Source: Neodontobutis hainanensis
Taxonomy: Eukaryota; Chordata; Actinopteri; Gobiiformes; Odontobutidae
NCBI GenBank assembly: GCA_024349245.1
Contig: JALDNG010000008.1
Location: forward strand, 7,672,001 to 7,736,000
Direction of reading: 5' to 3'
DNA length: 64,000 nt
The notes below the pieces were generated by a model. The model was given only the letters and a program-made list of their open reading frames with translations. It ran no database searches and had not been told where the DNA came from. The first letter of the stretch is position 1; each line of letters starts with the position of its first letter. Positions 13,643-24,800 of this stretch are shown here, one piece after another. The translations under genes were made by a program, and so were the position numbers.

Positions 13643-16488
13643 GTAATGCCCCAGAGGCCTTGTAAGCCTGGCATATAATGTTTCTTTATCTATCACTAAT
13701 GACACAACGTCTTTGGAACTCTCATTACAGCTCTGCCCTTTGCTATGTCTACCAGAGGACAGTCATTTCGGGATTCTACAAATGTGTATGAAAACCTACA
13801 TCGTACTAGAAGACATCATTTCAGGCCCAATACTCATTTGACCGCCGGATGTTGAAGTTGCAAGACTATGATGAAAAGGTTTCAAACAAATGGAGTTTAT
13901 GGAATACAAGAGGCTGTAATTGCCCAGAGAACCAATTAATGATCAAAGTGAAATTCCAGCCACTTTAAACCATGCTGTCTTCCTTTCTACCTGACACTCC
14001 ACAAGCATCTTCTCGGCTTATCCCTGTCGCCCTTTCGAAGGTTTTTCGAAACCAATTTCCCTGGAAAAAATCAATCAATTAGATGTGTGTTCCAAGACGA
14101 AGGGAAAAATCAAATTGGTGGCTGTTGAGATGAGCCTGTCCAATCACTTAACAAGGTCTTGTTTAATATTCCTGCAAGGTGGTCTGGTGTCACGGTACAG
14201 ATAACCTTTTAAAACACCAATTTACTTTTTGCAATTATTTAGACCTGCTCTATTAGCCAAATTACCAACTTAAAGTGATCTCGTTGCACACCTCTCCAGT
14301 CGTTAATGTATATCGTCTGTTATGCATGCAAATTAGTCTTTGCTCAGTGGTAATATTGGAAAAATGTCCTGTCTCTCTAACCTAATACACATGCACTGCA
14401 GAAAGTAAACGAACCAGTATACTAACTAAACACATAACACATATTTATTTTGTTTCAACAGATCGTAACAGATGCATCAAATATTTCTTCCAACTGGTGG
14501 CATCTGGAACCTGAGCGGCTAAAACTGCTGTGCCTTGGACTTTTTTTCTCTCCCTTATCTCTTCTGTCTGGCATTGTGAGTAATGGCTTTTGCAGCTCCC
14601 TAGAGAAATGACATCCATCCTGACATTTCTGAGGTAACACCAACCATTTTACAAATACAGTTTTGTTGTGTATCCTTTTGAGCTGTACTGTGTGCACCCC
14701 CAGTCATGTATCTAAACTGATAAACCCTTACACAGTTGCCAATTGCACACCTCCTACTTCAGTAGTATCTACACATTAAATTAACCTGTTATTATCTCAC
14801 ATCATTATTGATTTATTCACATTCCTTTTTGAAATAAAAAAAAAATAAAAATAACATGGTCAAAGCCCTACTACTGATGATATTTTGATGGCATAAATTC
14901 AAATGCTATCAAGTTAAGCTGCCTCTACATTATAGCAACAATTATGTAATGCTGATTTTAGAACAACCCTGCTTTACTCGCTGCCCAAAACAAAATCAGC
15001 ACAGGCTTTTGAAGTGCAGTCAGCAGCTGAGCAGCCTCTTTGCACAAAATCTAATTGAAGCCAAGCGAACAGTGCACAAGCCAACAGGGAAATGGACAAA
15101 TCAAAGACTAATGAACAGAGCACAGGCCAATATGGACAAACCACAGCACGAAACCAACACTACACCCTTAAGTTTCAGGTCAAAGGAGGAAGCCCGTCCG
15201 CTATATTTCTACAGGGAAATATTTGATTGCTTCATTTGATTTGTTATAGACCACACACTCCTTACTCACATATAGTCATTGGGAACATTTGACTCAAGGC
15301 ACTATATAGTCCCACACTGAATAATCTTAATGACAAATGCTTTACCTGTAGAAAGTACACCCTCCACTATAATTATTATATTATTTCTTTGCTGGATTTC
15401 ACACCACAATCAGTTTAGCGTTCCCATTTCTGCTGACAGTTATGAATACCAGATTTCTCACAGAGCACAAACAGTTCTAGCTTTTGCTGAGAGGGCTCAA
15501 CACAGAGATCTAAGGAGCTGCAGTATGGACAGAGACATGTTGACAGACGCCCCAGATGTTTTTCAGGCAGTGCTTTTGTCAGATTTTTTGCATTTATGAG
15601 GCAAGCTTAATTGGAACACACTGTCCTCAGAGCTGCAGAAAAGGGACATTATAGAGAGAGAACACTGAGAGAGCTGATTGAAAATGTAAGTGATAAAAAT
15701 AAATGTCCCAACATAGCTTGAGTCTTTTTTGTTTGTTTGCATGTACGCAGTCTTTAATATTTCACTCGATTCAAGGCACAAAAATATCCAGAATAGTAAA
15801 TGTCATCAAATTCCCCAGCCTCTAGTTATTTCCTGCTACATATCAACAGACGACTCAATAGCCTTTTCCATCTCTGAGCAGATAAACAACTTGTTCCAGC
15901 AAATGAAGGGAGCCTGAATTTAATGAAAAACCGAAGATGCCGGCCACAGGACTGAGACAAAATCAGAGCCAGAAACTCCATTAGGGATCGCCGCTCATAA
16001 GCAAAAGGCATCTTCACCTTGGCGTTCAATTCAGTCGCTCTGATCCTAGCGCCAGAGCTGCCGCCTTCTATTCTCAGCTTATCCCCGTGTGTCTGTAACC
16101 TCAGTGTCAGCCAAGCAAGTTATCCACGGTGGATTGGGAGATGTGTCATCTTGTCAGAGTGTCACCTTTGTGCACTCTGCCACAGTCTGCTCAAAGCTCA
16201 GCTGCACACTTGAGCAATCTACAGTCATATTTTAGTTGCACAGATCACATGACCATGCATTATATCTGGTGTTTTTACAGTTACTTCCTTTGTTTGAAGT
16301 GTAATAATTAAGTCATTCATTAATATTTAAGATGATAAAATACAAGAGCTCTTTTTCAATTATTGTCACAGCATCACTCAATACAATGCACCCCACTAAC
16401 TACAACTAGTTTATGAAGCTGAGTCTTCATCATAGTGAAACATACATCTACTCTGTTTGAATGTACGGTATATCTTCTGGTCACAGAG

Positions 16489-16507
16489 GCACACTGGGCA
16501 TTGTAGT
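16489..16507 (-). promoter_or_regulatory. ZNF143/THAP11-like motif in the desert
   Basis: The minus strand reads ACTACAATGCCCAGTGTGC. This matches the vertebrate SBS consensus ACTACAANTCCCANNNTGC except for G in place of T before CCCA. No gene start is visible next to it, so it may be an orphan regulatory or looping site, or part of an old repeat that spread the motif. Confidence 0.3.
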
Positions 16508-17836
16508 TGCTCATGAGTTCTCCCGCTGGTACAAAGTGATAAAACAGGCCACCCAGGAAGGCTGTTGATATCTCTTTAATACACCCATAAAACAATATCA
16601 GTGACAAAATACTGTATGTTGCTGTCTTTGTAACTGTCATTTTAGAAATAGATTTTAAACAGTATGTTATAGAATCATTATATTTTAAAACTTGTTTATG
16701 GCATAGCATCTTTAAGAATGTAACCTTGGCAAACATAGAATTGATTTTGTACATTGCTGATATTCAAGTGAGACATTTCACAAAACTAGCAGAACATCCT
16801 CAAAGGCAGTGATGTTAGAATTTATAAGTTATCTTTAGACTTTTTTGTGACCACTAATTAAATATTTTCAGATACAGTTTGTCTTGTCTGCACAAACTTT
16901 TTTCCTTATTTTCCCACGCATACTCCAGATGATGGGCCTGAATTACCTGAATAAAAGTGCAAATGATAATAAATTATAATAATAAAAATTAACAAAAATA
17001 AATAAATAAAAATATTCCCTGTTGTCCAGGCATAAAGGAATATTTGGTATTGATAGATTTAAACAGATTTAAACTGTGCTATTTTTTCTTACGTCAGTGA
17101 CATCCACAGAAATAGCAATTTAAATACATAATTACATTTGAATGCAATATATACTATAAATAAGAGAAAAAATAAAGTCCATATAGATTTGTTAGGATAT
17201 TAAATGAACAGACAGGATTGGAAATTACAATAGAAATGGTATTGCAATTGATGTAACTCAATCATCAATTTTCTTTAACAGACTGAGCCAACAGTGGATG
17301 TTCTCAGGTTCAGCTCCATGCATTTGTGCTGCAGAGAGTGCCAGCTTTTTGAATTGACTTTTTGAATGTGCTTCTCACAGTCATCTGAGACACACTGCAT
17401 GTGCATACGTCCTAAAAATCTATAGTAGGACATTGAGTTAAAGGGGAACTCTTTGTTGTATCCCTCCTGATTGCTTGATTTGTTTGTGGTGGTATTAAGA
17501 TCAGGCCTGGAGCAAGGGTCTGCTGTAGCTGCATCAAAACAAACTCTGCAGTAAATCTCAGCTAAAGACTTGAACATCTTTGCATCATGTTGTATTGACT
17601 AAGCTCAAGCAACAGTATGTCAATAATGTGTCTGTAAACCAAGAATCAGTTTGATGTTGCTGCAAGCTACTGCCCACAAACCAAACTCCAATAAAAAAAG
17701 AGCAAAAACAAAACATATTGACTCTGGCAACTGAATGACCAGATTTCTTCAACCGCACTCATCTTTTTACTGTCAGGTTAGGTCAGGCCATGTACTTGAC
17801 TGAACCACAGCTGAAAGTATGCTCTATTTCTCAGCA

Positions 17837-18015
17837 CAGAGAACACAAGTGGCAATAGATAAAGAAAAAAGCCTCTCAGAGCTCATGGGGCGCACTGTAT
17901 AAATAACAAAAAGGGTTGTCAGTCAGTATCAATAATAACCAATTCTTCAGTCCTTTTGTACTTTTTTCAGACAAGAAGAACAGAGAACACAAGTGGCAAT
18001 AGAGAAAGAAAACAG
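17837..18015. repeat. Direct duplication, 143 bp apart
   Basis: Two near-identical copies of about 36 bp, containing CAGAGAACACAAGTGGCAAT followed by AGA(T/G)AAAGAAAA, start near 17,837 and 17,980. Spacer sequence differs. This is a simple local duplication; no coding role is seen. Confidence 0.6.
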
Positions 18016-18743
18016 CTTTACTCTTATTTTCTGATTGTTTTTCTGATGATTTTTTTTATCACCTTGTTTGATATATTCTGCCCTTGCAGTGTTTGGGCAG
18101 TGTGGTGTATGTAAGTGGTGTATAAAGAATAGCCACATACACCTCAGCTGCAGTAATCTCTGTGTCACTCTTTTGCACTAGTCCTTAAATATACTTTTCA
18201 GCGGCCATGTTCAGTTTAGTATCATGGGCAATAGGCTTCATTGATTTTAGTGTTCTTGGAGTTTGTCTGCCCTGCTTTAAACCAATTCTTCATTTCCATT
18301 GTCTTGTCTCCATCTAGTGTTAAAAAAGTATCAATGCTCTCACAATTCAACTCAATCAATGAAACGGGGCCTGTGTAGTCTATTTTGTCAAAAAAACATG
18401 CCAGACACAGCTTAATATAAATACAAGATTTCCAATGCAAAACAAAAAAATACACAAAATATGTGACAGAATAAAGATTTTTATTATTCCAGAATAATGT
18501 GTTTGCCTCTGCATGTTGCTGGAACAAACTATGTGTGTCAGGTCATATCTTCTGCCACTTTTACCAGTGATGTCATGGCAGCTTTAGTGTGTGTGTTTGT
18601 GTAACTCTATAGAGCAGACAGGACATGCAGGGCATCAACATGCATTTTCACTGAACAGGCTGACTCATTCTCATATATCAAGCAAACACACCCCTATGTC
18701 TTGACATTGTTTCTCCCATGTTTTCTTGTTTTCATTCCATCAG

Positions 18744-18838
18744 CTTGCCAGCGGGAGATGTCACAAAGGCGGGACAGTCTGAAGAAACGATGCATCACTG
18801 GCACGCTCACGTGTCAGAGGAGAGAAGTAAATCCTCAG
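18744..18838 (+). other. Candidate exon with good splice sites, unidentified
   Basis: A long T-rich tract ending TTCCATCAG precedes 95 bases that end in CTCAG before a near-perfect GTGAGT donor. Two of the three frames are open. One reads CQREMSQRRDSLKKRC near its start and joins in phase to the candidate exon at 13,564-13,642. Neither frame resembles beta-spectrin or any family I recognise. It may be a non-coding exon, an exon of an unknown gene, or chance. Confidence 0.22.
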
Positions 18839-20143
18839 GTGAGTCACCAGGACTGTTGTAGTAGTCAACTCTCAAATAAAGTGGTGTTTCTCACTTATTC
18901 AAGTAACAACTAGCCACTAAAATGCACCCTAAAATATTATTAGGCTATAAAATCCACTGCCTGCATAAAACAATGATTATGGGGTATTTTAAGATAGTCT
19001 CGACATGGTATAACTGCACGATACCAACTTAATCCCCCTATATGTCCTTGAAGACCCAAACAAGTCCATAAACTGGCACAATACAAGAAAATGTGCACTC
19101 GAGCCAAAAAAGGAGGAGACAGAGACATGCCGTCACAGAGCACTGCCAGTCACACTTGTCTCTCACTTGTGAGTCAACCTTTTCCGATGATTCATGTCTG
19201 TGAAGAAGCTCAACAACGAGCACAAAGTATAGCCACTCTCCTCCTTTTTTCTCACCACCTCAATCCTCCACTTCCTATTATTCCACTCCTCCTCTATACT
19301 CATCTCTTTGTCCGTCTTCCCTTTCCTTCCTGCCCATTAATTGCTGTTGTCCCACACCATTTATTTCCACTACCCCCAGCCTTGTAGTACTTCACCCCAG
19401 GCCAACTATTTTCAGTAGCTTCTCCGGGCTCCTGTTGGGAGACCTCCAGGACGTTCAAAAACTCACACACACTTAACCGCACCTGCGGGCCAATGCAGGC
19501 CGACAGGGGATTTCACCAGGCTGATGACGGGGCACACTCCTCCTTCCTGAGCCCACATAAATCTGTCGGTGGGTTCTGTCCCATACTCTAATATTAAAGC
19601 TGTTTTCCATTACCTACTGCTCAGCGGGAGAGGGAAAGCTTTTGTTGGTGAAGATGATGTGGTTTGTGGTTGTTGATTAGATCAACTGACCATTTTTACC
19701 AGTAACAGCATCAAGTGCAGCCTTTTCCTTGCACTGTTTTTATCTCCTATGTGGAAACCAAAACGTATAAAAATGCTTATTGGGTTTTACAATTTACAAG
19801 ATGCAGTTAATGCAGTATTTATACCCCTGCAACACTTATTGGTTTTGGACCTGTAAGCTAAAACACTGTTGTTTTTCTTCTTGTTGGGCTGTGCTTTCAT
19901 TAAGCTGCACGTAAATAGCACCTTGACTCCTCTTCTCACTGAAAAATGACAAGAATGGACTTGTAAGGACATTTTTCAACTGAGTGAAGGACCTCTGTCA
20001 TCTCAGTAGCGGAACGGTAGACGCTACCGACCTAGGGCTATAATCAAACACACACACCCCCAACTTCTCACATGGACCTGCACACACTGTAGTGTGCAAG
20101 TGCCCAATAAACAAGAAAACAAATAGGATTTCAATTTTTAACA

Positions 20144-20149
20144 TTTATT
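20144..20149 (-). terminator. Poly(A) signal for bhlha9
   Basis: AATAAA on the minus strand, about 520 bases beyond the bhlha9 stop codon, is a plausible 3' UTR end for this intronless gene. Other AATAAA hexamers occur in the AT-rich DNA around 20,190-20,200, so the exact site is uncertain. Confidence 0.35.
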
Positions 20150-20669
20150 TGAATGTACAAATTTTACAACTTGATAAACTGTAGTGATAATAAAATAAAT
20201 ACATTTACAAAACATTTGGTCACTCATTCACTCAGTTTAGTCACATTTTTTTAGTTTGCACAGTTTGACTTGGGCTCTGCCAAGTGTAGTGTATACTTTA
20301 TACTGTATGTGTAGTGGCTCTATGACATTTATTTGAACTTAACAATGACAAACAACAATGACCTTTGAATAATCAGGAAACATTTCAGTGGGTAGCAAAA
20401 TATGTGATAGAATACTTTTAACATCAGAATGCATGTCTGCAGTATATAAAACATTCTGTGGTCTAGATGCCATTGCACATTTACACATGTAACAATTAAT
20501 GCAGTTTATAACAATAATATTTCTCTTAATTACACAGTAACTCAGTAATAAGTTCATTTCAAAAGTCAAACCACAAAAAGGCACTTCAGTCTGTCCTCTG
20601 AGATGAGGCCACAGGTCATTGACAGGTTCTCATGCAGTCTTCAGGGCTCACAGTGGCATATACAGGCTG

Positions 20670-21533
20670 TTATAGTATGTCAGAGCACAAAGACAGGCTG
20701 TTCTCAGGCTCCTGCAGGTAGCTTACCTGCCAAGGAAGCCCTAGAGCTGGGGATGGTTCTACAAACGTATCCATATATCCCTGTGTGCAGGAAGCCCATA
20801 CTGCAGACTGGTAGCCTAACCCTTCACCCACCTGTGGGTATGGACTCGGTGGGTGGTTGTGGGGGCTTCCACAGTGTCCATGTGTGGCATAAATCTGTCC
20901 CTCAGGAGGGTAGCAGGGGTAGTGTGGTGATGGGGGGCATGATGAGCCAGCATTATCCATGTAGACATGTGGCTCTGGGGCAAACTTGTGCAAATGAGGC
21001 CCTTGTTGTTGCTGCATCTGGTGAGAGATGGGCACATGCCAGGGGACGTAGCTCTGATGCTCTGGACGAGGAAGCGGAAGTCTGGGCTGCTCACTGCGAG
21101 GTGCTCCTATCGATGTTGAGCCCACAGATGCTCTGTTGCACTCCCGGTGGCTACACATTTTGCCAGGGGGATTGGAGCTCAGGAAAACTGACAGAGCTGA
21201 GATGTGATTGATGGCTCGCTGCAGTGTTGCTATCTTGGAAAGCCGCTTGCCGCTGAGGTCATGATTGAGCGCCACACGCAGAGCATTAAAGGCTTGATTG
21301 TAGTCCATTATACGTTTTCGCTCACGGACATTAGCAGCCATACGCCGAGCTTTTGAACGCACAGGACGGTTACGTTTCTTAGTCTGGCCTTCTTCTGGTT
21401 CACTTGGGCTGCTGGTTGAACTTTCACTGTCTTGGAAAGATCCTTTAGAGCTATCTTCATCACCTTGACCCAATGTTCCAAGCTCCAGCTCTTCTTCAGA
21501 GAACTCTGAGCCTGCAACACTGCTGCAGCTCAT
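20670..21533 (-). CDS. bhlha9: Class A bHLH transcription factor bhlha9, single exon
   Basis: A 287-residue protein in one exon. The bHLH domain spans about residues 61-118: basic region RRMAANVRERKRIMDYNQAF, helix 1, a short loop with GKRLSKIATL, and helix 2 ending SALSVFL. The preceding RPVRSKA and the following CSHREC are hallmarks of BHLHA9 rather than TCF21, MSC or SCX relatives. The N-terminus (1-50) is acidic and Ser-rich; the C-terminal half is His/Pro/Tyr-rich low complexity, longer than in the human protein (about 235 residues, from memory). ATG at 21,533 has A at -3 and no upstream in-frame extension. In vertebrates BHLHA9 acts in the apical ectodermal ridge, and its dosage or mutation causes limb malformation; a fin-fold role is inferred here. 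It probably binds E-boxes as a heterodimer with E proteins. The opposite-strand 202-codon frame is a shadow. Confidence 0.92.
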   Translation of the reverse strand: MSCSSVAGSEFSEEELELGTLGQGDEDSSKGSFQDSESSTSSPSEPEEGQTKKRNRPVRSKARRMAANVRERKRIMDYNQAFNALRVALNHDLSGKRLSKIATLQRAINHISALSVFLSSNPPGKMCSHRECNRASVGSTSIGAPRSEQPRLPLPRPEHQSYVPWHVPISHQMQQQQGPHLHKFAPEPHVYMDNAGSSCPPSPHYPCYPPEGQIYATHGHCGSPHNHPPSPYPQVGEGLGYQSAVWASCTQGYMDTFVEPSPALGLPWQVSYLQEPENSLSLCSDIL

Positions 21534-21754
21534 GTTGGTGATAAAAGTTAAAGTCTAGAAATTTGAGATAATGTGTTGTCGTTGTTGCGTTTGCTGATTT
21601 CTCAACCAACACCCTCCACGATCCCGTCTTGTGGAGGGCTGTCGGTTGTCTGTTGCTGTTCCGACAGCCCTGGTATTCAGCCCAGCTATTCTCCTGCTCT
21701 GACTCCTCTGATGTCTTGTGATTACTTGTAACTCAACAAGCCAGGTTGGCCTGC

Positions 21755-21793
21755 CTTTTAAAGCTCTTGAAGTCACATGGTACAGGTACCTGT
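21755..21793 (-). promoter_or_regulatory. Possible bhlha9 core promoter region
   Basis: On the minus strand, about 225 bases upstream of the ATG, the sequence has a TATA-like TTTAAAAGGC (21,766-21,755) and, just upstream, CATGTGAC (an E-box) and the perfect 12-base palindrome ACAGGTACCTGT (21,782-21,793), which is two inverted Snail/ZEB-type CAGGTA half-sites. The element order fits a tissue-restricted promoter, but no transcription start is known. Confidence 0.3.
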
Positions 21794-21899
21794 GAGGAAC
21801 TGTGCACTCTCTCTGCATCTCCAGGTTTATGGGTGCCCTCGGGCCAAATGGCACTGTCACCTCCTCCTCCTACTCTGACTCTCCCTACCATCGTGTGCA

Positions 21900-24800
21900 T
21901 GATCTAAGACAGGAGTTTCAACACTCCTTGTCCATGTACACAAAACATAAACATTGTCAGACAACCTCAGTGATATTGGTTTATCACTTTATAATAGGAT
22001 AATTTTTTCAGACAAAAATGATCATATATGGATTTGTAAAGACTTTTAAATAAGCCAACTTTATTTATATTTACTTCAGTTAACGGAGACTATTGCATCA
22101 TGACCCAATATTATATCAATCTAATGCTGTTTTTCAGTAAAAGTTGTTAAAACATATTCATCTTAATTTAAACTGATCTAATATAAATTAGAAGGATATC
22201 TGTGATAAATTTTATATTTATCCAAGCAGTTGTGTTTATCCTTCTTTCATGTATATATCCTTTTATTTATTCCAAAAGTAACCTTGCCAAGACGATCGCA
22301 TTACACAAAGTTTTTGGCAATACAAGACATTAAAAGAAAACACAAAAAACAATAATTACAATCAATAGTAACAAAAGAGTCAGTTTGTGCAAGTTTAAAA
22401 ACAGTTACATTTACCAAGCTCATTGATTCCACAGTTGTTTAATATAGATTTCAATTCCAAAAAGTATCAAGTTCAGATAGATTCAAGTCCTTTTGCAGGT
22501 CATTCCATGCACAGGGATGAAATGCTGCCTTACCCAACTCAGGTGTGAGAAGACAAGAACTGTCTTATCTAAACTAGTCTAGGTTGTCCTTGCAATTAGC
22601 TGTCTTTAGAGTGGCCATTCACCCTCTGTGTATCTCTTAGTGCTCAGGCTTAAGGGCCATGTAATTTAGAGTTGCTCCGCTGGAACATATCCCCATAAAT
22701 CAGGCCTGAGCAGCACCTGAGGACAGAAGCAGTACAAGCCCTAGACTTCAAAGACAGAGAAAAAACAAGGGGAAATATTTTACAATTAGAACCTACAATT
22801 GCTGTCGGCGTCAACAATCGATCTTTTATTGACAAGATTTTGACGTTGTAACCAAGTGGACCGAGCGAACCAAGCGCTCAACTGCCTAAACCCATTTATC
22901 AAACTGGCCACTATTTTCTCAATACTTTAAACACAATTCACTGTTTAAACGGTTTACAAAACTCTTTCACCCTTTTTTGCAAAATACTTAACACAGTCTT
23001 ATTCAATAAAACACATTTACATTGTTAGGCAGCTCAAGGACAGTGACAGGAGGCAGACATTAGTCACAACACAGCAGTCACAACAAACACACAATGAGCT
23101 TAAAAACACTTGTTGCTAATGAACTGAAGTCAATATAAAGCCAGTTCATTCTAATGACTAAGTTTTGGCATTTTTATAGTAAAGTATTCTGCCACGTAGT
23201 GTTTTATGTCAGCTCTGTAGTGCGTTCATTTTGACTATAGAAGACATAATGATAGTCTATAGTCATTTTGACTATAGAAGACATAATGATAAGAGTTTAA
23301 AGAAATATTAGTAGCAGCAGTAGGAAAAGTAATACACCCCTTTCTTCATGAAAAATAAGGTTTAGAGTGGAGTGAGCCAGAGCAGCACCTATGTCCACAG
23401 GAAAAGATCTGTGTGTCAGATATCGTAGTGGATAGTGAAAGGTGATTGCACTGACCTTTAGCTAAGCTTCTGGCCATGTGCAGCAGGTCAGGTAACTAAA
23501 GGGCAGGTCCTCTGATTCTGGACTGGAGGCTGTTGAGCAACATTGCTTCCTTCCTGCCCTCTTCGTTTTATTGTATTTGTTGCGGCTTTGAGACGCCAAC
23601 CTTTAAACTGTTGATGTGTGAATGGTTAGTTTAGCGTATGCTTATGAGCCTAACAGTGCCATTATACACATGTTAAGCAAAGCAAATATTAGGATACTTC
23701 AGAGGAATGTTGTGTTTTGTATTAGAACTGTTTGTGAGGTTTGGTGTATTTTTATGCAAGTCTTTTTTTTTCTTTAAACATGAAGATTTGAACCCTAATA
23801 TATTAGTTTTGGATTTCTTACTGGTCTTTCTTTAGCTTCATCTTTAAAAAAAACATACACAGCTGACAAAATATCAATAAAAACGTTTTCTTATCAGATA
23901 ATCATAATTCCATAATAAAGTGTTAACCTTTCAATTAATCATGTGAAGAAACCAATTTTGATTGTGAATTTAAATATACTGAATATTTTGGGTGCTGAAA
24001 ATATCTTTTTGCTGTAACTAAAATAACTAAGTCTATACTTAAAGCAAATCACAGCGAGATAACCAACAAAGATGGTGTTTAAGCGGATCCCTTTGATAAA
24101 ATTTGGGGGAAAATATTTTTGCATTATTTTATCTCACTCACTATAAATGTATCACTACTACTTCCAAATACCCCACTGATCTTCCATGTGCTTTTATCCC
24201 TAAAAGAGTTTGAAATGTCGAAGCCGCGGCACTCTGTTCAGAGGAGTGCGGAGGCTTTATCACGAGTTTTGATTTATGGCTTCACAAACATGTCAGCTTT
24301 ACTGCTGCGGCTTAAAGAGCATGAAGACTACAGCCTCGGACTCTCCCCGTCCATTTATTCTGACAGGTGACAAGACACCAGTAATTATCAGCTGCCCGGG
24401 AATAAATCATAGGATTTTATCACGCAGCTCACTATGTCCTTGATTGAATAACCATTTTCAAGTGAGGGGAACCTGTCCAACACCGCTGAACCCTAGATTT
24501 GTAAATCTCCAGCTCAAGCCCCCATAATGACTGGTTGTTAGCCGTTTGTTATTAAAGGTCTGTGTACCAAAAGTTATAGATGTATATTTCCAAAGGGGTA
24601 GTTAGGGCTAATAAGTGAGTATGGTCTGAGTTTGCTAACCTTGGCTTTGCAGTGGTATGTTAATGCATGTTTTTGGAGTCTGCCCTGGAATTTTCTCACC
24701 TCAATAAAATGCCTCCAGTTAAACAAAAAAAAAAACAACAACTTGTGGTTATGTTGGACCTCTATTTGTCACACCACAATCCTTTGGCAATATTTAATGT

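Larger units (their letters stand above)
13643..20140. other. Gene desert, right part: no coding gene seen
   Basis: Apart from the weak exon candidate, the duplication and the ZNF143-like motif listed separately, this stretch shows only short random open frames. The longest, a 126-codon frame at 16,374-16,754 on the minus strand, has no recognisable domain, no splice context and compositionally looks like non-coding DNA. Confidence 0.6.

Noticed and set aside
16374..16754. 126-codon minus-strand frame
   Set aside because: No recognisable domain, no conserved motif, no splice or promoter context; its DNA resembles dispersed non-coding sequence.
19990..20045. tRNA-like or SINE-like hairpin segment (GTAGCGGAACGGTAGACGCT)
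   Set aside because: It lacks convincing A and B boxes and a cloverleaf; too short to call a tRNA gene or SINE.
20603..21211. 202-codon plus-strand frame
   Set aside because: It lies opposite the bhlha9 coding exon and mirrors its His/Pro-rich composition; no domain or start context supports it.
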